Source: Algoriphagus mannitolivorans DSM 15301 (GTDB lineage: Bacteria > Bacteroidota > Bacteroidia > Cytophagales > Cyclobacteriaceae). Taken from it: 64,000 bases of DNA. Positions within the stretch are counted from its first letter, which is position 1. Each line of letters starts with the position of its first letter. The notes beneath the pieces are model-generated. The model was given only the letters and a program-made list of their open reading frames with translations. It searched no databases and was not told where the DNA came from. Shown here in pieces: positions 44,185 to 52,447 of the stretch. The translations under genes were made by a program, and so were the position numbers. Location: positions 186,001-250,000 of the forward strand of contig NZ_AUBV01000010.1 of the NCBI RefSeq assembly GCF_000429425.1, given 5' to 3'.

Positions 44185-46725
44185 TTAATCCATGTTGTCT
44201 CCATGGAAAATGGCATTCAGAAACAGTTTGTTGGTCCCAAACCAAGTTCCTCTAAAGTTTGGACTGTCAAAGAAATGAACCACTCGTCCTTGACCGACAG
44301 AGGAAATCACCACACCAGCGCTTTGCTTTAGCTTTTCCAAATTGCCCTTGTTGATATATCCTCCCAAATGCGGATTGACAGTGTATTTCACCGGAGTAAG
44401 GTATTTGTCGGCACTTGGCTTCATAAAAATATCCGTGTTTCGGTACACTGGAAGGGTTTTTCGATGGTAGCCATAAGCAATAGGATGGGTAAGGTCCAAT
44501 TCAGCGAGATAGATACTTCCGCCCACTTCTTTCGCTCCTTCGAAGTCATTTCGGGTATTGAACGGAAGGGATTTAGGTTCTTTTTCCTCCTCTAGTTTTA
44601 CCCGCTCTTCTTTGGTGATTTCTTTTTGGTTAAGCCAAGTTGATGCGCTTTTCATCGCTATGATGGTTCCTCCTCGGTTGACCCAATCTTTCAAATGATT
44701 AACCTGTGACTCTGAGAATAAATTGTAGTTCCCGGAAGGCATAATCAGGGTATTGAACTGATGGAGATTTACCCGTCCGATTTGTTCGGTATTGACTTTG
44801 GTAATCGGCATGCCGAGATGCTGGTCCAAAAGATTCCAGATTTCCCCAGCTTCGTAGGCATTGATTCCGGTACCTACCATCATCAATACCTTTGGTTCCT
44901 GGATAGCTGAGACTAAGTTTGAACCCAAATCGATTCCACTCAGGTTGATTCCGGTATTCACTGCATAAACTTTCTGTTGGGTTTTTGCTGCAATTTCCCT
45001 GAGTTTGGTCCTTACTTCTTCAGCTTTTAATTTTTGAAAGCCCATGGGGATCATCAAGGTGCCAGCCCAAAAATCCACTTTTCCATCCTGAGTTTGTGAG
45101 GAAAATGGGCGATGCACAGCTTCCACATGGATTCCTGCCTTTTGCATTTCAAAAAGCATCCTTGGCGCATAGAAATCCGACCAATCAATCAAATAGGCAT
45201 AGGCTTTTCCTTCCGGAAAAGCGTGAGTTGGGGCTATAGCCTCTAGGATTTGAGTTCCGGTTTTGGCAGAAGGAGCGGCCGAAAAAGGCATCCCATAAGC
45301 GGCAGCCATGGTCCAGGCGGAAGCGTCATAGAATACGGAATCAGCAAATTCCTTAACGTATTCAAACATGGTTCGAACCATTCGGTACTGGGGCTGGTTG
45401 GTAGGTACAATCCAAGATTTCCCTTTTTTGAAGCTATTTCCACCGGCGGTTAAGTCGGCAGAGTTTTCAAAAACCTTGATTTTGTGATCCAAAAGGAATT
45501 GTACAAATAGTCGGTTTCTGCTTTCGTCAAACTCGTCTCCGAAGACATAGTTTTTTGCCGGGTCTTTAGCACCTTCAGCCACGGCAGATTGGAAAAACTC
45601 CCGCAGGTAGTCATGCATGTAAACGCGGTTATCCAATGCCGCTTCCATCGTGGCCAGTGAGTTTACCACATGATTTCGGATAGTGAATGCAAAAGTGATA
45701 TCACCTCGCTGGCTGTTTTGGACATGACCTCTGGAACTGGCTGTTTCAAATACCAATCCCAAGCCTCCATGGATATCCGGATAGGTGGAACCATAGCCCG
45801 GGTAGCTGTTATCAAATACTTCCTTGGTCCAATACAGGCTTCCGATTTCGTCCATGTATTTGGCGAAATACTTGGCAAATCTTGGGTTGATATCCTCATA
45901 GTTCTTTCTAGGAACTACTGGGTTTTCGGAGCCAAAAGGCTTGGTAGGTTCGAAAAAATACGTGCTATTCGTCCCCATTTCATGGAAATCCGTGGTCACA
46001 TTCGGATACCATTGGTGATACCATTCTACTTTGACTTTAGATTCGGGATGAGCCATTGGTAGCCAATCCCGGTTGAGGTCAAACCAATAATGGTTGGTTC
46101 TTCCGCCTGGCCAGGCTTCGTTGTGCTCCCGGTCCAAAGGATCCGCTACTGCAGGAAATCCTTTATTGGAATTAACCCAAAGACTATGTCTGTCTCTTCC
46201 GTCTGGATTGAGGGTAGGATCAATGTGGATGAGGGCATTTTCGCGGATACTTTTTGCCAAATCCGACTGAGCTGCCAATATCCAATATGCAGTCAGCATG
46301 GCTGCTTCCGCCGAAGAAGGCTCGTTTCCATGAACTCCATAGCCCAAATGTAGGATTGAAGGCATAGCGTTAACATCCGGCTTAGGCTGGTAGGGATCAG
46401 CGAGTTGCAATTGCTTCTGGCGAATTTGCTCCAGGTTACTCATGTTTGATGGGGAAGCCAAAGTCAAAATGACTTTGGGTCGGTGCTCATGCGTATAGCC
46501 AATAGTCTGAAGTTTGGCCATGTCACTGACTTGATCCAGTTTTTCAAAATATTTCACAATCAGATCATAGCGGGTATGCCAGTCTCCGATCGGGTAGCCC
46601 AAAAATTGAGAGGGTGATGGGATAGCAGGATCAAATTTTTCTCCGGGGAAATAATAATCTTCCTGCGCCTGGGCCCAATGAGCTAGAAAAAGGGTGAAAA
46701 CTACTAAGAGTATATGTTTTTGCAT
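44185..46725 (-). CDS. Large exported M14-family zinc carboxypeptidase-like protein
   Basis: 846 aa. Signal peptide about 1-20. The M14 domain has the HxxE zinc motif HGNE (His132, Glu135), the substrate-binding DPTLNPDGRDRH, the third ligand in TTDFHEMG, and VFETASSRG for the catalytic Glu. The C-terminal half (about 500-830) contains a glutamine-amidotransferase-like fold pattern (LMMVGTGINAYEAGEIWNLLDQHLGMPITKV, FNTLIMPSGNY). Such proteins are common in Bacteroidota as secreted or periplasmic peptidases. The substrate is unknown. The gene is transcribed alone, convergent with the TonB array. Confidence 0.9.
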   Translation of the reverse strand: MQKHILLVVFTLFLAHWAQAQEDYYFPGEKFDPAIPSPSQFLGYPIGDWHTRYDLIVKYFEKLDQVSDMAKLQTIGYTHEHRPKVILTLASPSNMSNLEQIRQKQLQLADPYQPKPDVNAMPSILHLGYGVHGNEPSSAEAAMLTAYWILAAQSDLAKSIRENALIHIDPTLNPDGRDRHSLWVNSNKGFPAVADPLDREHNEAWPGGRTNHYWFDLNRDWLPMAHPESKVKVEWYHQWYPNVTTDFHEMGTNSTYFFEPTKPFGSENPVVPRKNYEDINPRFAKYFAKYMDEIGSLYWTKEVFDNSYPGYGSTYPDIHGGLGLVFETASSRGHVQNSQRGDITFAFTIRNHVVNSLATMEAALDNRVYMHDYLREFFQSAVAEGAKDPAKNYVFGDEFDESRNRLFVQFLLDHKIKVFENSADLTAGGNSFKKGKSWIVPTNQPQYRMVRTMFEYVKEFADSVFYDASAWTMAAAYGMPFSAAPSAKTGTQILEAIAPTHAFPEGKAYAYLIDWSDFYAPRMLFEMQKAGIHVEAVHRPFSSQTQDGKVDFWAGTLMIPMGFQKLKAEEVRTKLREIAAKTQQKVYAVNTGINLSGIDLGSNLVSAIQEPKVLMMVGTGINAYEAGEIWNLLDQHLGMPITKVNTEQIGRVNLHQFNTLIMPSGNYNLFSESQVNHLKDWVNRGGTIIAMKSASTWLNQKEITKEERVKLEEEKEPKSLPFNTRNDFEGAKEVGGSIYLAELDLTHPIAYGYHRKTLPVYRNTDIFMKPSADKYLTPVKYTVNPHLGGYINKGNLEKLKQSAGVVISSVGQGRVVHFFDSPNFRGTWFGTNKLFLNAIFHGDNMD

Positions 46726-46861
46726 GGGGATTAAATTTCCCTAAAAGTAGAAAAGGAAAAAGGCAATTCCAGTAAAAATCCATCAGTGGCTTTTCTATTC
46801 CCCGCTTTTTTCCAGTAATTTATTGCCTTCACTAAGTAATCCTAAAATAATCTATTGTACC

Positions 46862-47629
46862 ATGAAAAAACTTTTGACCTTGGCTCTAATCGGGACTGGA
46901 TTGATTTTGAGTAACCTCTCTCTAGCTCAGCAAAACCCAACTCCTCCGCCTTTGCCTCCTCAGGCAACCGAATTTTATACCCCTGTTCCTCCGAAAATCA
47001 CTCCTGGCACACAAAATCACCTTCCGCCATCCGATGCGATTGTGCTCTTTGACGGAAGCAGCTTGAATAATTTTGTTTCCGCAAAGGACGGTTCTTCTCC
47101 GGCTGAGTGGAAAATTGAAAACGGAGAGTTAGTGGTTGTTAGAGGAAAAGGAGATATCCAGTCCAAGCTTCCATTCGGTGACGCTCAATACCATGTAGAA
47201 TGGTCCGCTCCTACAGAGATTGTCGGAGAAGGACAGGGTAGAGGCAACTCCGGGTTTTTCCTCATGGGTATGTATGAGGTTCAGATTCTGGACTCTTACG
47301 AAAGCAAGACCTACACCAATGGTCAAGCGGGTTCTATCTACAAGCAGTTTCCTCCATTGGTGAATCCTTTGAGAGCTCCGGGGGAGTGGAATTATTATGA
47401 CATCATCTTCAAGGCTCCAAGATTTGATAAAAATGGGGTATTGACTTCTCCAGCAACTGTCACAGTGTTGATTAATGGGGTATTGGTACAGAATCATGTA
47501 ATCCTCAGAGGCCCGACAGAATATATCGGGATCCCGAACTACAAAGCTCATGCTGAGGCATTGCCGATCAAATTGCAAGATCATGGCAATCCGGTGAGAT
47601 TTAGAAATATATGGGTGAGACCACTTTAA
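46862..47629 (+). CDS. DUF1080 (3-keto-disaccharide hydrolase-like) exported protein
   Basis: 255 aa from the ATG at 46862, giving a good signal peptide (MKKLLTLALIGTGLILSNLSLAQ). A 39 bp upstream in-frame start would add atypical residues. The DUF1080 concanavalin-like domain is marked by IVLFDGSSLNNF, ELVVVRGKGDIQSK, GRGNSGFFLMGMYEVQILDSY and IKLQDHGNPVRFRNIWVRPL. Members of this family have been linked to cleavage of 3-keto-glycosides. The next gene is an oxidoreductase of the type that makes 3-keto sugars, supporting a paired function. Confidence 0.88.
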   Translation: MKKLLTLALIGTGLILSNLSLAQQNPTPPPLPPQATEFYTPVPPKITPGTQNHLPPSDAIVLFDGSSLNNFVSAKDGSSPAEWKIENGELVVVRGKGDIQSKLPFGDAQYHVEWSAPTEIVGEGQGRGNSGFFLMGMYEVQILDSYESKTYTNGQAGSIYKQFPPLVNPLRAPGEWNYYDIIFKAPRFDKNGVLTSPATVTVLINGVLVQNHVILRGPTEYIGIPNYKAHAEALPIKLQDHGNPVRFRNIWVRPL

Positions 47630-47651
47630 TCAGTTGGCAGTATTCAGTTCT

Positions 47652-47700
47652 CAGTGAGCAGTAGTCTGAAACCTGCCTACTGATCACTGCCTACTTTTTC
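47652..47700 (+). repeat. Intergenic hairpin CAGTGAGCAGTAG...CTACTGATCACTG
   Basis: Arms 47652-47664 and 47677-47689 pair at 12 of 13 positions with a 12 nt loop, followed by CTACTTTTTC. The surrounding CAGTTGGCAGTATTCAG style of sequence is a widespread intergenic repeat type. It sits between the DUF1080 and oxidoreductase genes and may attenuate between them. Confidence 0.5.
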
Positions 47701-47730
47701 CTTTTAACCATTAACCCAATAAACTGATTT

Positions 47731-49074
47731 ATGTCTTCAAGAAGAAAATTTATACAAAATACCATGCTGCTGGGAGCGGGACTTAGTATGCCCAATATCC
47801 TGACTGCGGCTGATTTCGGGCGTTTTACCCGCTCGATTGGCGCAAATGATCAGATCAATTATGGTTTGATTGGCTGCAAAGGAATGGGTTGGTCCAATAT
47901 GAATGCCCACCTCAAAATCCCCAATGTGAACTGCGTAGCCTTAGCAGATATTGATCAATCTGTTTTGGATCAGCGAACCGAGGATGTATTCAAGCTTCGA
48001 GGAACACGGCCTAAGCAGTACAAGGACTACCGAAAGCTTTTGGAAGATAAAGACATCGATGTGGTGATCATCGGGACTCCAGACCATTGGCACTGCCTGA
48101 ATATGGTGGATGCCGTATCCGCAGGAAAGCATGTCTACGTGGAAAAACCCATTGCCAATACCATTGAAGAATGCCAGATCATGGTGAAAGCCCAAGAGCG
48201 CTATGGAAAAGTGGTTCAGGTAGGGCAGTGGCAGCGTTCGGGTTCCCAATATGATGAAGCGATTCAATATGTGAAATCAGGGAAATTGGGTCAAATCCGA
48301 TTGGTGAAGTGTTGGGCCTATCAGGGCTGGATGAAGCCGGTTCCGGTTGTACCCGATGGTCCTGCTCCAGCCGGTGTGGACTACGACATGTGGTTGGGCC
48401 CTGCGCCCAAGAGGCCATTCAATGCCAATCGATTCCATTTCAATTTCCGTTGGTTTTGGGATTATGCGGGAGGCTTGATGACGGATTGGGGCGTACATGA
48501 AATCGATATTGCCTTGTATGCCATGGGCGTATCTGCGCCAAAGTCAGTAATGGCATCTGGAGGAAAGTTTGCCTATCCAAATGATGCTTCAGAGACTCCA
48601 GACACACTTCAGACCGTGTATGAATACGAGGGTTTCAATATGCTCTGGGAGCATGCCACGGGAATAGACGGAGGAAATTACGGAACCACAGAAGGGATAG
48701 CCTTTATTGGAAACAATGCCACCTTGGTGGTCAACCGGGGCGGATGGAAAGTTATTCCTGAAACAGAGAATGTGGATGGACAGCGAAAGCCAAAAGTAGA
48801 GGAAGTGCCTCATACTCGTCCAACCGGCCCAAGTGCATTGGATTTGCATGCCGTAAACTTCGTGGAGGCAGTCACTGCCAATGATCCAAAGTTGCTTAAA
48901 TGTGCCATTCAGACCGGTTCGGTCGCAGCGATTAATGCTCAGATGGGAAATATCGCCTACAAAACCGGCAAGAAAGTGTACTGGGATGCCGGAAAAAACA
49001 TGTTTACAGACTCCGAAGCCAACCAGCTGATGAAGGCGCATTACCATAATGGCTGGAATGTGCCGAAGGTGTAA
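47731..49074 (+). CDS. Gfo/Idh/MocA-family oxidoreductase, Tat-type leader
   Basis: 447 aa. The N-terminus MSSRRKFIQNTMLLGAGLSMPNILTA has the twin-arginine pattern of an exported protein. The Rossmann region (NYGLIGCKGMGWSN, VALADID) and the family signature YVEKPIANTIEEC follow; DWGVHEIDIALYAMG is in the C-terminal domain. These NAD-dependent enzymes oxidise or isomerise sugars, and exported ones in Bacteroidota are often placed with DUF1080 proteins, as here. The sugar is unknown. Confidence 0.9.
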   Translation: MSSRRKFIQNTMLLGAGLSMPNILTAADFGRFTRSIGANDQINYGLIGCKGMGWSNMNAHLKIPNVNCVALADIDQSVLDQRTEDVFKLRGTRPKQYKDYRKLLEDKDIDVVIIGTPDHWHCLNMVDAVSAGKHVYVEKPIANTIEECQIMVKAQERYGKVVQVGQWQRSGSQYDEAIQYVKSGKLGQIRLVKCWAYQGWMKPVPVVPDGPAPAGVDYDMWLGPAPKRPFNANRFHFNFRWFWDYAGGLMTDWGVHEIDIALYAMGVSAPKSVMASGGKFAYPNDASETPDTLQTVYEYEGFNMLWEHATGIDGGNYGTTEGIAFIGNNATLVVNRGGWKVIPETENVDGQRKPKVEEVPHTRPTGPSALDLHAVNFVEAVTANDPKLLKCAIQTGSVAAINAQMGNIAYKTGKKVYWDAGKNMFTDSEANQLMKAHYHNGWNVPKV

Positions 49075-49100
49075 GATTTGAAATTAGAAATTTGAAATTG

Positions 49101-49132
49101 CCCTCCGGATAGATTCTGGAGGGTTTTCTTTT
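49101..49132 (+). terminator. Terminator after the oxidoreductase gene
   Basis: CCCTCC (49101-49106) pairs with GGAGGG (49118-49123), with inner GA/TC pairing, followed by TTTTCTTTT. Confidence 0.7.
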
Positions 49133-49143
49133 AATTTCAAGCC

Positions 49144-50400
49144 ATGAAATTTCTCCAGCCCTTCGTATCCTTATTAGTATTAATCATTCTCTTTTCTTGT
49201 AAATCCACCGCCCAATGGGAAGGGCAGGGGCCGATTCAAGTGGTTGAAACCAAGGATCAAACCATCTCTTATCAAACCAAACAGACCTGGGATGCTGGAA
49301 ATGGAGTTTTCTTTTCCAATCAATTGGAAGGGGCAAGACTCAACGGAGTTCAGCGGATTAATGATACGCTGGTTCAAGTAACCATTCTTCCCGAAAACGA
49401 ACCCATCAATCCCAGTCCCTGGTATGCTTTTAAACTTTGGTCAGGAAATACCCAGGAATTCTGGATTGAGTTTACTTATGCAGGTAAAGGCTTTCATCGG
49501 TATTTTCCAAAACTGAGTTCCGATGGGAAAACATTCTTTAATGCAGATTCTAGCAGCTTTTTTCAACCTAAAGTCGAAAAGGGAAGGCCTGAAAAAGCTT
49601 TTCTAAAAGTGAGTGCATCTTCGGATACCCTTTGGGTTGCCGCACAGGATAAAATCGGAACTGCATATGTCCAGGAGTGGAAGCAGATACTACTTCAAAA
49701 GGATTTTGTGGAGTTGATTGCTATTGGAAAAAGCAAAGAAGGAAGGCCCTTGGAAATCTTGAAAATAGGCGAAGCTGATGATCAGGATATGCTGATGGTG
49801 ATTTCAATGCAGCATCCTCCGGAGCTGACTGGATTTTTGGCCATGCAGGCTTTTGTGGAGGAAATTATAAAAGATACCCCACAAGCAAAGAAGTTTCGTA
49901 GCAAGTATAATCTATACCTGATGCCTCAAATGAATCCAGATGGGGTTGCCAACGGACATTGGAGGCATAATGTCGGAGGGATAGACCTGAACCGGGATTG
50001 GGTGAATTTCAATCAGCCTGAAACTAAAGCCTTGGCGGAGTTTATGGAAAATAAGGTGAAAGAAACTGGAGGGAAGTTTGTTTTTGCTGCGGATTTTCAC
50101 TCTACCTGGGAGGATATTTTTTATACCAACAATGAAGAATTGAAAGGAAATTTCCCTGGACTAATCCCGAAGGTGATAAAGAAATCATCTAAAAGGATCC
50201 CTGGCTATATTCCCAATATCCGGCCCAATGAAGGCAAGGAGCGAAGTGTTACCTCCAATTCCTATTTCTTTTTCGTCCACCAAGCCGAATCCATGACTTT
50301 CGAAGTGGGTGACAATACTCCAAGAGACATAATTCAAATGAAAGGTTCCTATTTAGGACAGGAATTGATGAAGATTTTGAACAAGAAGAAGTGGAAATAA
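49144..50400 (+). CDS. M14-family metallopeptidase lipoprotein
   Basis: 418 aa. Lipoprotein signal with Cys19 in ILFSC. An N-terminal beta-rich domain (about 25-180) precedes the M14 catalytic domain: HPPE (His224, Glu227), MNPDGVANGHWRHNVGGIDLNRDW for substrate carboxylate binding, His319 in ADFHST, and ESMTFEVGDNTP with the candidate catalytic Glu. This matches the order of zinc carboxypeptidases, but it is a different subfamily from the 846 aa protein at 44185. Probably outer-membrane anchored, trimming peptides or peptidoglycan stems. Confidence 0.9.
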   Translation: MKFLQPFVSLLVLIILFSCKSTAQWEGQGPIQVVETKDQTISYQTKQTWDAGNGVFFSNQLEGARLNGVQRINDTLVQVTILPENEPINPSPWYAFKLWSGNTQEFWIEFTYAGKGFHRYFPKLSSDGKTFFNADSSSFFQPKVEKGRPEKAFLKVSASSDTLWVAAQDKIGTAYVQEWKQILLQKDFVELIAIGKSKEGRPLEILKIGEADDQDMLMVISMQHPPELTGFLAMQAFVEEIIKDTPQAKKFRSKYNLYLMPQMNPDGVANGHWRHNVGGIDLNRDWVNFNQPETKALAEFMENKVKETGGKFVFAADFHSTWEDIFYTNNEELKGNFPGLIPKVIKKSSKRIPGYIPNIRPNEGKERSVTSNSYFFFVHQAESMTFEVGDNTPRDIIQMKGSYLGQELMKILNKKKWK

Positions 50401-50405
50401 ATAAA

Positions 50406-50438
50406 AGAGGCCGCGCTCAACAAAAAGCACGGCCTTTC
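50406..50438. terminator. Bidirectional terminator between convergent M14 and S8 genes
   Basis: AGGCCG-C-GCT (50408-50417) pairs with AGC-A-CGGCCT (50426-50435), with A-rich left and T-rich right flanks (AAAAG...CTTTCCTTT). Confidence 0.75.
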
Positions 50439-50466
50439 CTTTGATTTTAAAGGATCTTGTTAAACT

Positions 50467-52029
50467 TTAATTCAATCCTACTGCTTTGGCAGCATTCACA
50501 TAGCCAAAACCATAATATTCATCTTTACCAGGCTTGCCCAGGTCAGTGGCAGAATTAGCTAGTCTTGTTTTCACCAAACCAGGCTGCATATAGCCACCGC
50601 TGGCTTCCATCATCAAAGCTACAACACCCGCTACAGCAGGAGCAGCCATGGAGGTTCCTTGAGACCAGGTATAAGAACCATTGCTAGTTCCTCTTTGGCA
50701 GCTAAATACCATGTCGAAAGCGTAACATGGATTGATGATGGTTCTATAAGTGCCAACCACTCTGCAAGAGGAAGTTACACCGTTTACGACAAAAAGTCCT
50801 GCAGTTCCTCCTGGGGCAGCAAAGTCTACTAAGGATTTACCATAGTCAGTGTAATAGGCGGGGTTAGAAAAATTTGTAGCTCCTCTTGCCCAATCAATTG
50901 GTCCCGTAGAACTGATTGAAATAACATGCTGATTTTGAGCAGGAAGTTTGAAGAATTCTCTTTCTACATCATAATTGGATGAACCATTACCTGCTGATAC
51001 CACTACGGTAACTCCATTTTGGAATGCAAATCTGGTTGCTCTGTCGTAGATCTTTTGCAATTCACGGAATGCATCACGAAATTCTTTGTCATTCCAATTG
51101 TTGCGATAATCGATTTCTGCTCCTAGGCTCATATTGATGATGTTCGCTCCTGCACCACCCTGAGACTGAGGGGTTGCCGCATAAAGCAGACCTTCCAAAA
51201 TCCACTCAAAAGCACCAGAACCATTATGGAGTGATTTAACACCAACTATTGTCGCTTTTGGAGCAATTCCAACAATTCCTGAACCTGCTGCTGCTGCAAT
51301 TCCTGCCACATGTGTACCATGCCAAAATGTACCGGTATCCTGATTAAAATTAAAGCCAGGAACAGTAGATTTTGACCTTGCTACATCCAGGTTAGGTCGG
51401 ATGTCATTATGAAGTGAATGGATCCCTCCATCGATAATGGCAATCCGAACCCCTTGACCGGTGTATCCATTTTCCCAGGCTTTTGGAGCGTCTATTGAAC
51501 CTGGAGCCCACTGAAAACCATCGAAAACTGCAGATTGATAATTAAATGGAGTGGCCATTTCAGAAACATCTCCAGAGGAATTGCTGGATTCCATCACGAT
51601 TTCTTCGCCGAGAACTTCTGGGTCTTTGGTGTATTGAAGGATAAAATCAGGAGTCACTGACTCTACTGCAGAGATTTTCCGTGCATTATCCAAGAATGAA
51701 GAAGATCTGGATACTGCCACTAAAACTCCTACTTCTGGGAAGGATTTGACCACCTCACCTCCGGCTTTTTCGATCTGAGCTGCCAGAGATTTGTCCAAGT
51801 TTTGGTTCTTGCTGAGGATCAGATACCTCCCGGTAAAGTTACCTTCCCTCAGATTTGAAAAATCTGAAACTTCAGGTAACAAATTTAAATTGAAACGACT
51901 CTTTTGAAGTTCGTTTTCTAAGGCCATCTCTGTCGGTGACTCTTCCATGAGCATTGAGCTTTCACAACCTGCAAATAGCACGGTTGTGGACAGGAGCAAG
52001 TAAATGGGCCTGAATCTTTTGTTAATCAT
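50467..52029 (-). CDS. S8 (subtilisin-like) serine protease lipoprotein
   Basis: 520 aa. Lipoprotein signal with Cys22 in LFAGC. An I9-type propeptide/inhibitor-like region (about 65-135: GRYLILSKNQNLDKSLAAQIEKAGGEVVKSFPEVGVLVA) precedes the peptidase. The catalytic triad is Asp200 in AIIDGG, His237 in HGTHVAG, and Ser in GTSMAAPAVAG near the C-terminus. SLGAEIDYRN and VVVSAGNGSSNYD also fit. An extra Cys-containing insertion (SSCRVVGTYRTIINPCYAFDMVFSCQRGTSNG) near 425 could form disulfides. Surface or periplasmic protein degradation is expected. Confidence 0.93.
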   Translation of the reverse strand: MINKRFRPIYLLLSTTVLFAGCESSMLMEESPTEMALENELQKSRFNLNLLPEVSDFSNLREGNFTGRYLILSKNQNLDKSLAAQIEKAGGEVVKSFPEVGVLVAVSRSSSFLDNARKISAVESVTPDFILQYTKDPEVLGEEIVMESSNSSGDVSEMATPFNYQSAVFDGFQWAPGSIDAPKAWENGYTGQGVRIAIIDGGIHSLHNDIRPNLDVARSKSTVPGFNFNQDTGTFWHGTHVAGIAAAAGSGIVGIAPKATIVGVKSLHNGSGAFEWILEGLLYAATPQSQGGAGANIINMSLGAEIDYRNNWNDKEFRDAFRELQKIYDRATRFAFQNGVTVVVSAGNGSSNYDVEREFFKLPAQNQHVISISSTGPIDWARGATNFSNPAYYTDYGKSLVDFAAPGGTAGLFVVNGVTSSCRVVGTYRTIINPCYAFDMVFSCQRGTSNGSYTWSQGTSMAAPAVAGVVALMMEASGGYMQPGLVKTRLANSATDLGKPGKDEYYGFGYVNAAKAVGLN

Positions 52030-52447
52030 ACTTTTTTTGGTTTTTTAAGTTGGTAATAAAAACTTCTTTTACTTCCTAGATTGGGATTTTGGAACTAAAA
52101 GTGGCTCAAAATACAAAAAAGATTAAAAGAACAAGTACCGTTAAAAAATATAGAGATTCTCTATAAAATGACTTGATTTGTTTTGTTTTTGGGTATAAAA
52201 ACAAAAGATTTTTCAAATTTTTTCAACAAAAACTAGGAATTGGGTTTTTTGGCATTTTGAGTAAACCAAGTTTTGTATTTCCTAATTGTTTTTTCGGTTG
52301 ACTTGATTCCCGTTTTCAGGATGATGAATAAAATCCTCCGGAAATTCATATTACCCCACCAATTCTGCTAATTTTGTCACCCGATAAAAAGGGCCTATTT
52401 GGGTCTTAAAATGAAGAAAATCAAATTTCCTGCACGACATATCTTTC
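52030..52447. other. AT-rich intergenic region between S8 protease and alaS, with palindromes
   Basis: 418 bp without a gene. Two perfect inverted repeats lie close together: TATAGAGA-T-TCTCTATA at 52149-52165, and TTTTGTTTTT (52181-52190) / AAAAACAAAA (52197-52206) around GGGTAT. They are 120-180 bp upstream of the S8 protease start and could be operators or hairpins of its leader. The alaS promoter box is listed separately. No tRNA or small ORF was recognised, and alaS lacks an obvious T-box. Confidence 0.5.
52369..52376 (+). promoter_or_regulatory. -7 promoter box TAATTTTG upstream of alaS
   Basis: TAATTTTG matches TAnnTTTG, 72 bp before the alaS start. No clear TTTG at the -33 position was seen. 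Confidence 0.45.

Noticed and set aside
52030-52447. T-box or other tRNA-sensing leader for alaS
   Set aside because: No conserved T-box core or terminator/antiterminator pair is visible; T-boxes are also not expected in Bacteroidota.
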